Below are positions 8,957 through 17,730 of a stretch of DNA of 64,000 bases, piece by piece. The notes below the pieces were generated by a model. That model worked only from the letters and a program-made list of their open reading frames with translations. It had not been told where the DNA came from and made no database searches. The stretch comes from Brevibacillus formosus (GTDB lineage Bacteria > Bacillota > Bacilli > Brevibacillales > Brevibacillaceae), in contig NZ_PXZL01000007.1 of assembly GCF_003013405.1 (NCBI RefSeq), positions 361,602 to 425,601 on the forward strand. Direction: 5' to 3'. Position 1 is the first letter of the stretch, and every line of letters begins with the position of its first letter. Made by a program: the position numbers and the translations under genes.

Positions 8957-10066
8957 TCAAATGCTTGAGATTGTACGTGGTAGCCAAACGGTAAAGGTTG
9001 TCCATTCGTTTGTGCTTTCGACGGAAATGCTGCCTTGGTGTAGATCGATGATGCTTTTGGCGATAGCGAGACCAAGACCTGATCCTCCTGTTTCCTTCGA
9101 ACGTGAGCCCTCCACCCGAAAAAAGCGTTCAAACAGGCTCGGCACATATTCAGCCGGGATCGGCGCTCCGTTATTGGCAACGGAAATTGCGATACCTTCT
9201 CCTTGCCAAAAGACGCGAATGATGATTTCCGTACCATCGCGTCCGTATTTCACAGCGTTGGAAATAAGGTTTTCCAGAACGCGAACGAGCTTGTCAGTAT
9301 CTCCTGCCATTTCGATTTTTTGATCGGGCGTATCTACGGTTAAACGCAGCCCTGCCTCATTCGCCACGAGTCGAAAGCCGACCGATACTTGCTCAACCAG
9401 CTCTACCAGGTCAAACTGCGTTCGCTTCAAATACGCCCCGCGATTGCGGACCTTCGTGTACTCAAATAGATCATTGACGAGCACGTTCATCTGTTTGGCC
9501 TTCTCATAGGCGATATGGGCGTAGTGCTTGAACTTCTCCTCGTCGGTGTGTTTGTTCTGCTCAATCAGCCCAAGGTAGCCAATGATAGAGGTCAACGGCG
9601 TTCGCAGATCGTGGGAAACGTTGGTGATCAGCTCATCCTTCGATTGCTCCAGCCGCCGCTCCTCCTCCATCGCATCCAAGGCGCTTTTGACCAGAGCATG
9701 GATGCTATCGACGACTTGGCCCAAGCTGCCGTTCGGACGAATGGAAATCTGGTGATGATAGTTGCCTTTTGCAATGAAATGCAGCTCGTTTATGATTTGC
9801 TCCATCTGCTTTTGTTCCAGGTACTTGCGGATACGAACGACCGACCACGCCGCAAACATGCCGGTTGCCAACAAAATAATTGGGATTTTAAAGGAGTTGA
9901 TATCGAAATTGACCCGCAACTTCCAGATGAACTCTCTGATTTCCGGAATGGTGTACAAATAGTTGTTGGCAAAAAAATCAGCCATTTGAAAAACAGCGTA
10001 GATGATCATAAGGCCAAGCAGCAAATCGAAAAGGATGCGGATAAAATCCTTGGCTCTAAGCTTCAA
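8957..10066 (-). CDS. VanS-like sensor histidine kinase
   Basis: A 369-residue membrane sensor. Two transmembrane segments (about residues 10-30 and 60-78) flank a short external loop of about 30 residues. A linker then leads to the dimerisation domain with phospho-acceptor His152 in NVSHDLRTPLTS, and an ATPase domain with the N box NLISNAVKYG and G box GGSGLGLAI. The small external domain matches VanS-type envelope sensors. It overlaps the vanR-like gene by 11 bases, a normal coupled arrangement, and is expected to phosphorylate that regulator. The signal sensed cannot be told from the sequence. Confidence 0.88.
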   Translation of the reverse strand: MKLRAKDFIRILFDLLLGLMIIYAVFQMADFFANNYLYTIPEIREFIWKLRVNFDINSFKIPIILLATGMFAAWSVVRIRKYLEQKQMEQIINELHFIAKGNYHHQISIRPNGSLGQVVDSIHALVKSALDAMEEERRLEQSKDELITNVSHDLRTPLTSIIGYLGLIEQNKHTDEEKFKHYAHIAYEKAKQMNVLVNDLFEYTKVRNRGAYLKRTQFDLVELVEQVSVGFRLVANEAGLRLTVDTPDQKIEMAGDTDKLVRVLENLISNAVKYGRDGTEIIIRVFWQGEGIAISVANNGAPIPAEYVPSLFERFFRVEGSRSKETGGSGLGLAIAKSIIDLHQGSISVESTNEWTTFTVWLPRTISSI

Positions 10067-10739
10067 TTTTATAGCCGACCCCCCAGACCGTCTGTATCAC
10101 CTTCTCGCCATTGGTCGCCTTCTCCAGTTTTTCCCGCAGGTTGCTGATGTGAACCATTACCGTCTTGTAGGAAACGAAATTCTCCATTTTCCAGCAGCGG
10201 TCAAAAATTTCCTCCGAGCTGAATACCCGATTCGGATGACTTGCCAGAAGATGCAGGACGGAAAATTCCAATGCAGTCAGCTTGATCGGGGTGCCTTCTT
10301 TTGTCTGAACGAAGTGACTTTGCTTGTCAATAATCAATGGTCCCGCCTCAATCACATGATCCTGTTTGCTTGCTTGCGTGTAGTTCGCCCGTCGCAGGAG
10401 AGACTTGACCCGCGCAATCACTTCCAGTGGATTAAACGGCTTCGCGACATAATCGTCTGCACCCGTCATCAAGCCCAGGATTTTGTCCATATCATTCGTT
10501 TTGGCACTCGCCATCAGGATAGGAATGGTCGAGTTTTTTCGTATTCGCTTGGTTACTTCCAGCCCATCCAGATTGGGCATCATGACATCCAGAATGACGA
10601 GATCGATGGACTTCTGCTCCAGCTTCTCCATCGCTTCCAAACCGTCAAAAGCCTTTTCAATCTCATACCCTTCGTTGCTCAAATATATCGCCATCAGCTC
10701 TACAATCTCTTTGTCGTCATCTACAATCAAAATCCTCAC
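10056..10739 (-). CDS. VanR-like OmpR-family response regulator
   Basis: A 227-residue regulator. The receiver domain has the acidic cluster DDD at 7-9, phospho-acceptor Asp51 in LDVMMP, and a conserved Lys in KPFNP. The C-terminal winged helix includes LTALEFSVLHLLASHPNRVFS. GTG 10739 is the start because GGAGGTG lies 7 bases upstream and the protein begins exactly at the receiver fold; the frame open further upstream has no ribosome site. It pairs with the VanS-like kinase. An 11-base-period direct repeat in its own promoter suggests autoregulation. Confidence 0.9.
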   Translation of the reverse strand: MRILIVDDDKEIVELMAIYLSNEGYEIEKAFDGLEAMEKLEQKSIDLVILDVMMPNLDGLEVTKRIRKNSTIPILMASAKTNDMDKILGLMTGADDYVAKPFNPLEVIARVKSLLRRANYTQASKQDHVIEAGPLIIDKQSHFVQTKEGTPIKLTALEFSVLHLLASHPNRVFSSEEIFDRCWKMENFVSYKTVMVHISNLREKLEKATNGEKVIQTVWGVGYKIEA

Positions 10740-10784
10740 GGACAAACACCTCCGAACTTGTGCATGGTAGATATAGATAGGATC

Positions 10785-10817
10785 ACTATAACAAGAATTG
10801 TTAAAGAAAAGGTAAAG
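10785..10817 (-). promoter_or_regulatory. vanR-like promoter with direct-repeat operator
   Basis: On the minus strand CTTTACCTTTTCTTTAACAA (10817-10798) holds two boxes 11 bases apart in the place of a -35, followed after 12 bases by the -10 hexamer TATAGT (10790-10785). This is the usual design of an activator-dependent, autoregulated promoter. Confidence 0.6.
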
Positions 10818-10910
10818 CAAGTAAGACCAACCGAGCAAATGAGAGAGCAATATTTCAAACATCCCGTTGTGTTATAACTAACTTGAATTTCAATCAAGGG
10901 AGATGAAACC

Positions 10911-11678
10911 ATGAGTAATTTGAAAGGGAAAATTGCATTGGTAACCGGAGCAAGCCGTGGGATTGGCCGTGGCATCGCATTACGTCTGGCGCAGGATGGC
11001 GCATTGGTCGTTGTGCACTATGGAAGAAGACAGGAAGAAGCGGAAGCAGTCGTACGTGCGATTGAACGAGCTGGAGGCCAAGCATTCGCAATCGGTACGG
11101 ACTTGCGGACTCTTGACGGCATTCGTGATTTCTATGCGACATTGGACGAAGCATTGCAGAAACGTACAGGAGATCATCATTTTGACATTCTCGTCAATAA
11201 CGCTGGGATCGGACAAATCTTAACGTTGGAAGAGGCAACCGAAGAATCGTTTGACGAGGTCATGAACATCAATGTCAAAGCACCGTTTTTTATGATCCAA
11301 CAAGCATTGCCACGCTTAAGAGAGGAAGGCCGTATCATCAATCTCTCATCCTTCGTGACTCGTGCAGCTTCCCCAAGTGTGTTCACTTACAGCATATCGA
11401 AGGGGGCTGTCAACACACTGACGCTAGCTCTGGCTAAACAACTGGGGAGTCGTCATATTACGGTAAACGCGATCCTGCCTGGCATTATTAACACCGAAAT
11501 GAATGCTGGCACTTTGCAAAATAACCCGAACGGACAGAAGTATGCCGCTGGACTTTCCACCTTCAACAGATGGGGAGAACCTGATGATGTAGCGGATATT
11601 GCCTCCTTTCTCGCTTCCTCGGACAGCCGCTGGGTAACTGGTCAATTGATTGATGCAAGTGGCGGTTCGCATCTGTAA
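10911..11678 (+). CDS. Short-chain dehydrogenase/reductase (SDR)
   Basis: A 255-residue classical SDR. The nucleotide-binding motif is TGASRGIG at residues 12-19, the NNAG block is present, and the catalytic Tyr and Lys lie in YSISKG after a Ser in NLSSF. GRR after the second beta strand suggests NADPH preference. The C-terminal VTGQLIDASGGSHL is the usual SDR ending. The cytoplasmic substrate is unknown; FabG-like or sugar-alcohol activities are possible. The ATG follows AGGGAGATGAAACC. It is transcribed divergently from the VanRS-like pair and has its own terminator, so it is probably monocistronic. Confidence 0.85.
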   Translation: MSNLKGKIALVTGASRGIGRGIALRLAQDGALVVVHYGRRQEEAEAVVRAIERAGGQAFAIGTDLRTLDGIRDFYATLDEALQKRTGDHHFDILVNNAGIGQILTLEEATEESFDEVMNINVKAPFFMIQQALPRLREEGRIINLSSFVTRAASPSVFTYSISKGAVNTLTLALAKQLGSRHITVNAILPGIINTEMNAGTLQNNPNGQKYAAGLSTFNRWGEPDDVADIASFLASSDSRWVTGQLIDASGGSHL

Positions 11679-11693
11679 TGGTCCTCAAAAAAT

Positions 11694-11729
11694 AACCGAT
11701 GGCCACAAATACGGGACCATCGGTTTTGT
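11694..11729. terminator. Bidirectional terminator between SDR gene and fumC
   Basis: A 9-bp stem AACCGATGG/CCATCGGTT lies between convergent genes with T-rich flank on the plus side (TTTTGTTT) and ATTTTTTG on the minus side. Confidence 0.85.
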
Positions 11730-11740
11730 TTATGAAGATC

Positions 11741-13129
11741 CTATTCTTTTGGATGAATCATTTGTTCAGGGCGCACGACTTGATCGAATTGCTCTTCGGT
11801 CAGCAAATTGCTCTTGATCGCCGCTTCCTTGAGGGTAATGCCTTCTTTGTGAGCCAGCTTCGCAACTGCTGCCGCATTTTCATAGCCAATATGCGGGTTC
11901 AGCGCCGTCACCAGCATCAGCGAGTTGTTCAGGTTTTCCTTGATCACTGTCAAATCAGGCTCGATACCTACTGCGCAATTGTCGTTGAAGGACTTCATCG
12001 CGTCTGCCAACAATCTTGCGGATTGGAGGAAATTGTAGATGATGACTGGTTTAAAGACATTCAGCTCGAAGTTCCCCTGGCTAGCAGCAAAGCCAATCGC
12101 AGCATCGTTGCCCATCACTTGGCATACGACCATCGTCATCGCTTCGCTTTGGGTCGGATTCACCTTCCCTGGCATGATGGAGCTGCCTGGCTCGTTCGCT
12201 GGAATGATAAGTTCACCGATTCCGCAACGCGGGCCGCTCGCCAGCCATCTCACGTCATTGGCGATTTTCATGAGATCCGCCGCCAGTGCTTTGAGGGCAC
12301 CATGTACATGAACGAGCTCGTCATGGCTGGTCAGCGCGTGGAACTTGTTTTCTGCCGTCACGAATTGATGGTTGGTTTCCTTGCTGATTTCTGCCGCGAC
12401 CATTTCACCGAAGCGCGGATGCGCATTGATTCCTGTTCCTACCGCTGTTCCTCCAATCGCCAGCTCACGCAGGTACTCGTTGCTCTCCTTGATCATCTTT
12501 TCCGATTTTTCCAGCATGCGTACCCAACCGCTGAATTCTTGGCCCAGCGTCAGCGGAGTCGCGTCCTGCAAATGCGTGCGACCGATTTTGATGATATCCA
12601 TATAGGCTTCGCTTTTTTCTTTCAACGTTGCCTTTAACAGCTGGAGTGCAGGCAGTACTTGCTCCTCGATAGCAACCAGTCCAGCCATGTGCATCGCTGT
12701 CGGGAATGTATCATTGGAGCTCTGCGATTTATTCACATCATCGTTGGCGTGGATGCAAGCCGAGCTGCCCTTCTCTTGCAGCAACTGGTTCGCGCGATGG
12801 GCAATAACTTCGTTGACGTTCATGTTAGATTGCGTGCCGCTGCCAGTTTGCCAGACAACGAGCGGGAAATGCTCATCCCACTTTCCTTGGATCACTTCGT
12901 TTGCTGCCGCCACAATCGCTTCTGCCTTTTCATTATCGAGCTTGCCCAGCTTTTGATTTGCCAACGCAGCGCTTTTTTTCAGGATGGCAAACATGCGAAT
13001 CAGTGGGAGTGGCATTTTTTCTTCGCCGATTTCGAAGTTTTGGAAGCTGCGTTGTGTTTGCGCACCCCACAGCTTATCCGCCGGAACCTTGATTTCTCCA
13101 ATCGTGTCCTTTTCAATTCTGAATTCCAT
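11741..13129 (-). CDS. fumC: Fumarate hydratase, class II
   Basis: A 462-residue enzyme of the fumarase/aspartase superfamily. The signature [15 protein letters not shown] is intact, as are [14 protein letters not shown] and the [14 protein letters not shown] block with its active-site His. It converts fumarate and L-malate in the TCA cycle, in the cytoplasm. Class II enzymes have no iron-sulfur cluster. The ATG is preceded by GAGGAGGATGCGAG. A good promoter upstream is overlapped by a Fur-type box, so expression may rise when iron is scarce, as known for iron-free fumarases in some bacteria. Confidence 0.95.
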   Translation of the reverse strand: MEFRIEKDTIGEIKVPADKLWGAQTQRSFQNFEIGEEKMPLPLIRMFAILKKSAALANQKLGKLDNEKAEAIVAAANEVIQGKWDEHFPLVVWQTGSGTQSNMNVNEVIAHRANQLLQEKGSSACIHANDDVNKSQSSNDTFPTAMHMAGLVAIEEQVLPALQLLKATLKEKSEAYMDIIKIGRTHLQDATPLTLGQEFSGWVRMLEKSEKMIKESNEYLRELAIGGTAVGTGINAHPRFGEMVAAEISKETNHQFVTAENKFHALTSHDELVHVHGALKALAADLMKIANDVRWLASGPRCGIGELIIPANEPGSSIMPGKVNPTQSEAMTMVVCQVMGNDAAIGFAASQGNFELNVFKPVIIYNFLQSARLLADAMKSFNDNCAVGIEPDLTVIKENLNNSLMLVTALNPHIGYENAAAVAKLAHKEGITLKEAAIKSNLLTEEQFDQVVRPEQMIHPKE

Positions 13130-13197
13130 CTCGCATCCTCCTCGTTATCAAGCGTTTACTTATGTAAAAAAGGATAAAGCAGTTCTTCTCCATTAAA

Positions 13198-13226
13198 ATG
13201 ATAATGATTTTCATTCTTGTTATCAA
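13198..13226 (-). promoter_or_regulatory. fumC promoter with overlapping Fur box
   Basis: Minus strand -35 TTGATA (13226-13221), 17-base spacer, -10 TATCAT (13203-13198). The plus strand TGATAATGATTTTCA (13199-13213) matches the 7-1-7 Fur consensus TGATAATNATTATCA at all but one position and covers the -10. A bound Fe-Fur would block RNA polymerase. Confidence 0.7.
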
Positions 13227-13287
13227 GGGATGAAGTGTTTTTTCGGGAAAAACCAAAAATATTGATGTCCTCCAACGATTGGGGTCG

Positions 13288-13460
13288 GGGGAAGCCCTGC
13301 TACATGTCTTCCAGTCGCCTGTATCCTCTCTTCGTTCGGGCGGTCTCCTTCCAGACATGTGACAGTGCTTTCGTACAGCTTATGTGTAGTAGGAGTTTTT
13401 ACAACGTTTTGTAAGTATTTCAGGAAGACTTCATGAGTTCACTCTCAAGAGTGGAAACAA
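13288..13460. other. Non-coding stretch between fumC promoter and repeat copy 2
   Basis: No gene with a ribosome site was found here. A weak inverted pair ACATGTCT (about 13300) / AGACATGT (about 13354) brackets CGCC...GGGCGGTC, loosely like the core of the palindromic repeat family next to it, but the match is too weak to call. TTACAA-cgtt-TTGTAA near 13399-13414 is a short inverted repeat of unknown meaning. Confidence 0.3.
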
Positions 13461-13470
13461 AAACTACGTA

Positions 13471-13566
13471 GAAGAAGCGCATTTCCAGTCCAAGCGCCTC
13501 TGGAGCGGACAGTCTTCACCCCTTGCGGGGCGGAGGTCGAAGCGTAGACTGGAAATGCGCTTCTTC
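13471..13566. repeat. Long palindromic repeat, copy 2
   Basis: Two 20-base perfect inverted arms (13471-13490, GAAGAAGCGCATTTCCAGTC, and 13547-13566) enclose a 56-base core with CACCCCTTGCGGGGCGGAGG. The complement of the core contains CGCCCCGCAAGGGGTG and ACTGTCCG, shared with the element at 7954-8170, while the arm sequences differ but remain palindromic. It lies between fumC and the mgtC-like gene. No open frame or transposase belongs to it. Confidence 0.8.
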
Positions 13567-13582
13567 CCTCACGACAGCAACT

Positions 13583-13620
13583 AAAAAAGACGAAAGCCAA
13601 ATCTTAATGGCCTCCGTCTT
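13583..13620 (-). terminator. Terminator after mgtC-like gene
   Basis: On the minus strand AAGACGGAGGCC/GGCTTTCGTCTT forms an interrupted 9-bp stem (three mismatches in the middle) with TTTTTTAG after it, just past the mgtC-like stop codon. Confidence 0.75.
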
Positions 13621-13633
13621 CTAGTATTCCATA

Positions 13634-14329
13634 TTATCTGCTTTCTACTTCTACCGAAATGACATGATCGACGGCCTTCAACAGGCTGTATATATCCGTC
13701 GTATACGTATTTTCGGATGCTGTAATCATCATTTCCAGCTTTTGCAGATTATTGTCCAAGTCTTTGACCTTCACCCGCTTCACTTGCAGTTCGAGGTGCT
13801 TAATCTGCTTAAATACCAAATCTAATTCGCCCCCGCCTTCGACCACAATCTTGATCGACAAATCTCTTTGTCTGAGCGATTCTGGGCCAACCAAGCGAAG
13901 GATGATCGGGAACAAATTAATCGCCAAAATAATGAGGATCGTCGCGGTGACTGCCTCAAAATAAAATCCTGCTCCTACTGCAATCCCAAGTCCAGAAGCC
14001 GCCCAGACCATCGAGGCGGTGGTCAAACCCGAAATAACATCATTACTCCGGCGAAGAATAACACCAGCCCCAAGGAAACCTACACCGCTCACAATTTGAG
14101 CAGCCAAGCGCAGCGGATCCATATTTGTGTGTCCGGGCAAGGAGAACCGATGCACAGATTCAATCGAGACAATCGTAATGAGACAGCTCGCAACCGAAAT
14201 AACCATGCTGGTTTTTACACCCAGCGGCTTGTGCTTGAGCTGCCGATCCATACCAATCATCAGGCCTAGAAATAGTGCAACTCCTAGTTTTAGCAAAAAA
14301 TCATACGTTGTGAATACCGAGAGTGACAT
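13634..14329 (-). CDS. MgtC/SapB-family membrane protein
   Basis: A 231-residue protein with four or five transmembrane segments in the first 150 residues, including the family blocks GLMIGMDRQ and GVGFLGAGVILRR. The C-terminal 80 residues form a soluble ACT-like domain. MgtC proteins are linked to growth at low magnesium and, in Salmonella, to inhibition of the F-type ATPase; the role in soil Firmicutes is not established. The start is ATG 14329, with a G-rich ribosome site (GGGGGGGAGAG); the frame stays open upstream but without hydrophobic sequence or ribosome site. It appears to be a single-gene unit. Confidence 0.85.
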   Translation of the reverse strand: MSLSVFTTYDFLLKLGVALFLGLMIGMDRQLKHKPLGVKTSMVISVASCLITIVSIESVHRFSLPGHTNMDPLRLAAQIVSGVGFLGAGVILRRSNDVISGLTTASMVWAASGLGIAVGAGFYFEAVTATILIILAINLFPIILRLVGPESLRQRDLSIKIVVEGGGELDLVFKQIKHLELQVKRVKVKDLDNNLQKLEMMITASENTYTTDIYSLLKAVDHVISVEVESR

Positions 14330-14436
14330 GAGTCTCTCCCCCCCATCCGCTTTGATGTCAGGTTTTCTTCCATCACCTATGATAAGAAGTATATCTGGTC
14401 TTTCACCTAGTGTAAACGTGACTTTCATTCTTCATG

Positions 14437-14474
14437 CAAAAAGCGGAAAACCCCACACCAGGGATTTTCCGCTT
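14437..14474 (-). terminator. Terminator after MATE gene
   Basis: Ten-bp stem AAGCGGAAAA/TTTTCCGCTT, followed on the minus strand by TTTTTGC. It lies 10 bases after the MATE stop codon. Confidence 0.85.
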
Positions 14475-14484
14475 ATCTGTTTCC

Positions 14485-15840
14485 TTATGAATGACTGCGA
14501 ATCATGCGTTTCTGTAACGACAGCAGACGTCCAAAAAGGAAGATGGCACCAGCAGCCAATCCCGTAATCAGACCAATCCAATATCCGAATGCTGCAAGCG
14601 AAGTGAATTTCGCCAGAATGTATCCCAAAGGCAATCCAATCACCCAATAAGATATCAGCGCAACGATAAAGGTAACGGTCACATCCTTGTACCCGCGCAG
14701 TACTCCTTGAATAGGGGCTGCGATGGCATCGGAGATCAGGAAGAGGATCGAGTACATCAAGAAATGCTGAGCAAGCTCCAACACCTCGATGTCAGTCGTG
14801 TAAAAACCAGCCACCTGCTCGCTAAACATCAGCAAACTGATTCCGAACAAAAGGGCAATACCAAGCGCGATACCTATACCCAAATAACTGTACTGCTTCG
14901 CGTCCCGGAACCTTTTGGCTCCCACCTCAAAGCCGACGACAATCGTCAACGCCATGGATATGCTCAATGGCACCATGTACAGGAATGATGCGAAATTCAT
15001 CGCTGCCTGATGCGCAGCAATCGTAATCGTGCTGTATTCACTCATGAACAAAGTGACGGCCGCAAAAATGCTAACCTCGCAAAAGATCGAAAATCCGATA
15101 GGAAGCCCCAGCTTCAGCAGCTCTTTCCATGCTTTCATCGAGATACGATGAAATTGGGAGAACAAACCGAACGCAACGAATGGGTGTACGCGATTCACGA
15201 CAAACAGAGTAATCAGCAAAATACACCAGTATGTGATGCCAGATGCAAGTCCGGCACCGACTCCACCCAGTCGAGGCAAGCCAAAGTTACCAAAGATAAG
15301 AGCATAGTTCAACAAGACATTAATCGGCAACGAAAGCAAGGTAATAAACATCGTTACCCGTGTCTGTCCTAATGCGTCGATAAAGCAACGAAGCACCGTA
15401 TAAAGAAACATCGGAACAATTCCAAGAGCGATTGCATGCAGGAAGCCGCGAGCAATCGTACGCACCTCAGGCTCCAATTGCATCCAGTTCAGGATCGGAT
15501 CAAGCACCAAACCACCGACGATGATGACACCGACCGCAATCCCCACACTCAAATACAAGGCCTGCATAACCGTGTAAGACACCTGATCTTGTTTCCCTGC
15601 CCCAACCATCTGTGCAACCATCGGCATGACAGCCATCAGAATCCCCGTCAAGCCTGCTTGAACAGGTGTCCATAGACTAGCCCCAATCGCTACCCCCGCC
15701 AAATCAGTTGGACTGGCATGTCCAGACATGATGGTATCGGCGAACGTCATCGAAAACAGCGCCAGTTGTGAGATCAAGATCGGAAGCAAAACAGCCAAAA
15801 ACTGTCGCCATTTTTCTTTTAGCGAATAGGTTTCATTCAT
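14485..15840 (-). CDS. MATE-family multidrug/Na+ antiporter (NorM type)
   Basis: A 451-residue protein with 12 predicted membrane segments in two six-helix halves, as in NorM-type MATE exporters. Family features include the [10 protein letters not shown] start of helix 1, the [10 protein letters not shown] segment and [13 protein letters not shown] before helix 6. MATE proteins export cationic drugs in exchange for Na+ or H+ across the cytoplasmic membrane. The ATG has AGAAGGAAAT upstream, and a sigma-A-type promoter lies about 85 bases before the start. Monocistronic. The real substrate is unknown. Confidence 0.88.
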   Translation of the reverse strand: MNETYSLKEKWRQFLAVLLPILISQLALFSMTFADTIMSGHASPTDLAGVAIGASLWTPVQAGLTGILMAVMPMVAQMVGAGKQDQVSYTVMQALYLSVGIAVGVIIVGGLVLDPILNWMQLEPEVRTIARGFLHAIALGIVPMFLYTVLRCFIDALGQTRVTMFITLLSLPINVLLNYALIFGNFGLPRLGGVGAGLASGITYWCILLITLFVVNRVHPFVAFGLFSQFHRISMKAWKELLKLGLPIGFSIFCEVSIFAAVTLFMSEYSTITIAAHQAAMNFASFLYMVPLSISMALTIVVGFEVGAKRFRDAKQYSYLGIGIALGIALLFGISLLMFSEQVAGFYTTDIEVLELAQHFLMYSILFLISDAIAAPIQGVLRGYKDVTVTFIVALISYWVIGLPLGYILAKFTSLAAFGYWIGLITGLAAGAIFLFGRLLSLQKRMIRSHS

Positions 15841-15922
15841 TTTTGATTTCCTTCTAACCTTATAAGATGGGCAAACAATCCTGCATCAATGTGGCCGGAG
15901 ACTGTTTATCTTTCAAATTATA

Positions 15923-15951
15923 AGTATAGCAAAACAAGTAGAAATCGGCAA
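15923..15951 (-). promoter_or_regulatory. Sigma-A-type promoter of MATE gene
   Basis: Minus strand TTGCCG (15951-15946), 17-base spacer, TATACT (15928-15923). The leader to the start codon is about 80 bases, and no riboswitch class was recognised in it. Confidence 0.6.
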
Positions 15952-15976
15952 AATAGTGACTGCACTTACACAACCA

Positions 15977-16003
15977 AAAGCCCAGGCAGATCACCCGGGC
16001 TTT
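15977..16003 (-). terminator. Terminator after LPMO gene
   Basis: On the minus strand AAAGCCCGGG and CCTGGGCTTT pair over ten positions with one mismatch, with loop TGATCTG, followed by TGG; the T tract is only the stem's own TTTT. It lies directly after the LPMO stop. Confidence 0.65.
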
Positions 16004-16009
16004 GCTGCA

Positions 16010-17494
16010 TTATTCAACCAGCTTCCATACATCGGCTTTCCCTGGCTCTTCGCCCTTGGTCCACCATTTTGCCTCATAAACCTTGTCTTCGTAATTCACT
16101 TGCGCTCCGCCATCATACGCTTTACTGGAATCCCATGACAGTACGACATCGCTTACCAGTTTCCACGCATCAGAACGGTCTGGCTGTTCACCAGTTACCC
16201 ACCATTTTGCTACGAATTCCATTCCATCATATAAGACGCGGTCGCCCTGTACATACACAGCAGAGGAATCCCACTCAGCGATTTCACCTGGCACTTCAGG
16301 CTTTTTCTCCTTGGTGCTTGCAGCAAAAGGCGCGCTCTCTTCGGAAATATTTCCTGCGGCATCAACCGCCTTGATCGTATACGTATAAGATGTGCCTGCT
16401 GTTAATCCTTTATCGACAAAGGAAGGCTTTTCAGCTGTCCCTACGTGGGAGCCATCACGATATACCTCGTATTTCGCCACGCCAACATTGTCTCGAGAAG
16501 GACTCCACATGAGGTCGATTTCTGTCTCTGTTGGATGGTGCGTCATGATTCCCGCTGGTGCCGTCGGTGCTTCTGTATCCACGATATCTTCTGCTTTTGT
16601 GCGAACGGTAAGGGCTTTGCTAGCGCCAGACTCTTTCCCTTTGCCATCGACTGCCACAACGGTGTAGCTGTAAGCCGTAGCAGGCGTCAAATCTTTGTCC
16701 GTGTATGCTGTTTCTTTGGTAGATGCGATTAGTTTGCCATCGCGATACACATCGTATTGCTTGATTCCCTCAGATGCCACGGATTTTGTCCAGCTAAGCT
16801 CAATGCTTGTAGCTGTTTGCGATACAGAAGTCACATTGCCTGGAACGGTAGGCTTTTCAATGATGCCTGTTCCCGTGTTAATCAAATTCACATCAATTGC
16901 CTGGTAAAAAGCCATGCCCGTATCAGCAATTTCCCAGACAGCCAAAATAATGTGGTAACCGCTACGATCTGTAGGTACATTACACGATTGCGTTACCGTG
17001 AATGGCGGTCTTTTCCCTCCGTCCTGGAACGAGCAGAACAGTTCCAAATCCGCTCGGGCAAGCGGCTTGTTAGGATTCCAATCTTTTTTCGTGATGTAAT
17101 ATTTCCACTCCGCTGTACTATGCGGGGCTGTCAGATTCCAAGTAAACGCATTTTGTCCACCCTGCAAGGTAACCTTGGTCCAGCGATCTGCTGTTTGTGC
17201 ATAAAGCTCAGGATAGCGGCCTCCACCAGTAAATTCACCATCGGCAGGACCAGACTGCGGGAACCCGCCAATGCCCTCCACGCTTTGTGGTTCCCACTGG
17301 ATTTGACCGCAGCCTTTGTTTTGCCCCGTCTTACACAAGTAAGAGCGACTCGCTGGCGATTCGATGTACCCGTGAGCCGAGGCTTTCTCAGCGAACACGA
17401 GAGTAGCTGTGCCTGCCACCAGCATCATTGCCAGCATGAACAAAAGCGACAGCCCTTTACTGAACAGTTTGTTTCTCAACCCTACGTTATCCAT
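16010..17494 (-). CDS. Secreted chitin-active lytic polysaccharide monooxygenase (AA10) with FnIII and CBM5/12 modules
   Basis: A 494-residue exported copper enzyme. A signal peptide ends at Ala40, so His41 becomes the mature N-terminus; with His125 (in TAPHSTAEW) it forms the copper histidine brace. The AA10 domain spans about 41-212 and ends with MAFYQAIDVNL. Two fibronectin type III modules follow (about 218-300 and 310-395). Two C-terminal CBM5/12-type repeats have the WDSS...AKWW...GE.P...WKLV pattern. AA10 enzymes cleave crystalline chitin by oxidation and help chitinases. ATG 17494 has AGAGGAG upstream. Monocistronic; no chitinase is in the window. Confidence 0.93.
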   Translation of the reverse strand: MDNVGLRNKLFSKGLSLLFMLAMMLVAGTATLVFAEKASAHGYIESPASRSYLCKTGQNKGCGQIQWEPQSVEGIGGFPQSGPADGEFTGGGRYPELYAQTADRWTKVTLQGGQNAFTWNLTAPHSTAEWKYYITKKDWNPNKPLARADLELFCSFQDGGKRPPFTVTQSCNVPTDRSGYHIILAVWEIADTGMAFYQAIDVNLINTGTGIIEKPTVPGNVTSVSQTATSIELSWTKSVASEGIKQYDVYRDGKLIASTKETAYTDKDLTPATAYSYTVVAVDGKGKESGASKALTVRTKAEDIVDTEAPTAPAGIMTHHPTETEIDLMWSPSRDNVGVAKYEVYRDGSHVGTAEKPSFVDKGLTAGTSYTYTIKAVDAAGNISEESAPFAASTKEKKPEVPGEIAEWDSSAVYVQGDRVLYDGMEFVAKWWVTGEQPDRSDAWKLVSDVVLSWDSSKAYDGGAQVNYEDKVYEAKWWTKGEEPGKADVWKLVE

Positions 17495-17683
17495 TTATTT
17501 ATCTCCTCTTTTCTGGATTAGGATCGAATACCATGTTACAGAAAAATTTTCCAGTATTACAGATTCCGAATACCTAAACCAAAACCTGCCAAATACCCTA
17601 ATTCCAGTAAGTGATTAGGAGATTAATCGGGAGTGTATGCCTATGCATGAAATTTTATATGCTTCTTTCGGGACTTTTTGATC

Positions 17684-17728
17684 AAAAAAAGTTGCCTGCC
17701 GAAAATAATATTCTCAGCAGACAACTTT
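17684..17728 (-). terminator. Terminator of the purine uptake/salvage operon
   Basis: On the minus strand AAAGTTGTCTGC and GCAGGCAACTTT pair over 12 positions (one mismatch) and are followed by TTTTGATC, just past the adenine deaminase stop codon. Confidence 0.8.
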
Positions 17729-17730
17729 TA

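Noticed and set aside
13300..13361. Third copy of the palindromic repeat family
   Set aside because: Only an 8-base inverted pair and loose core similarity; not strong enough.
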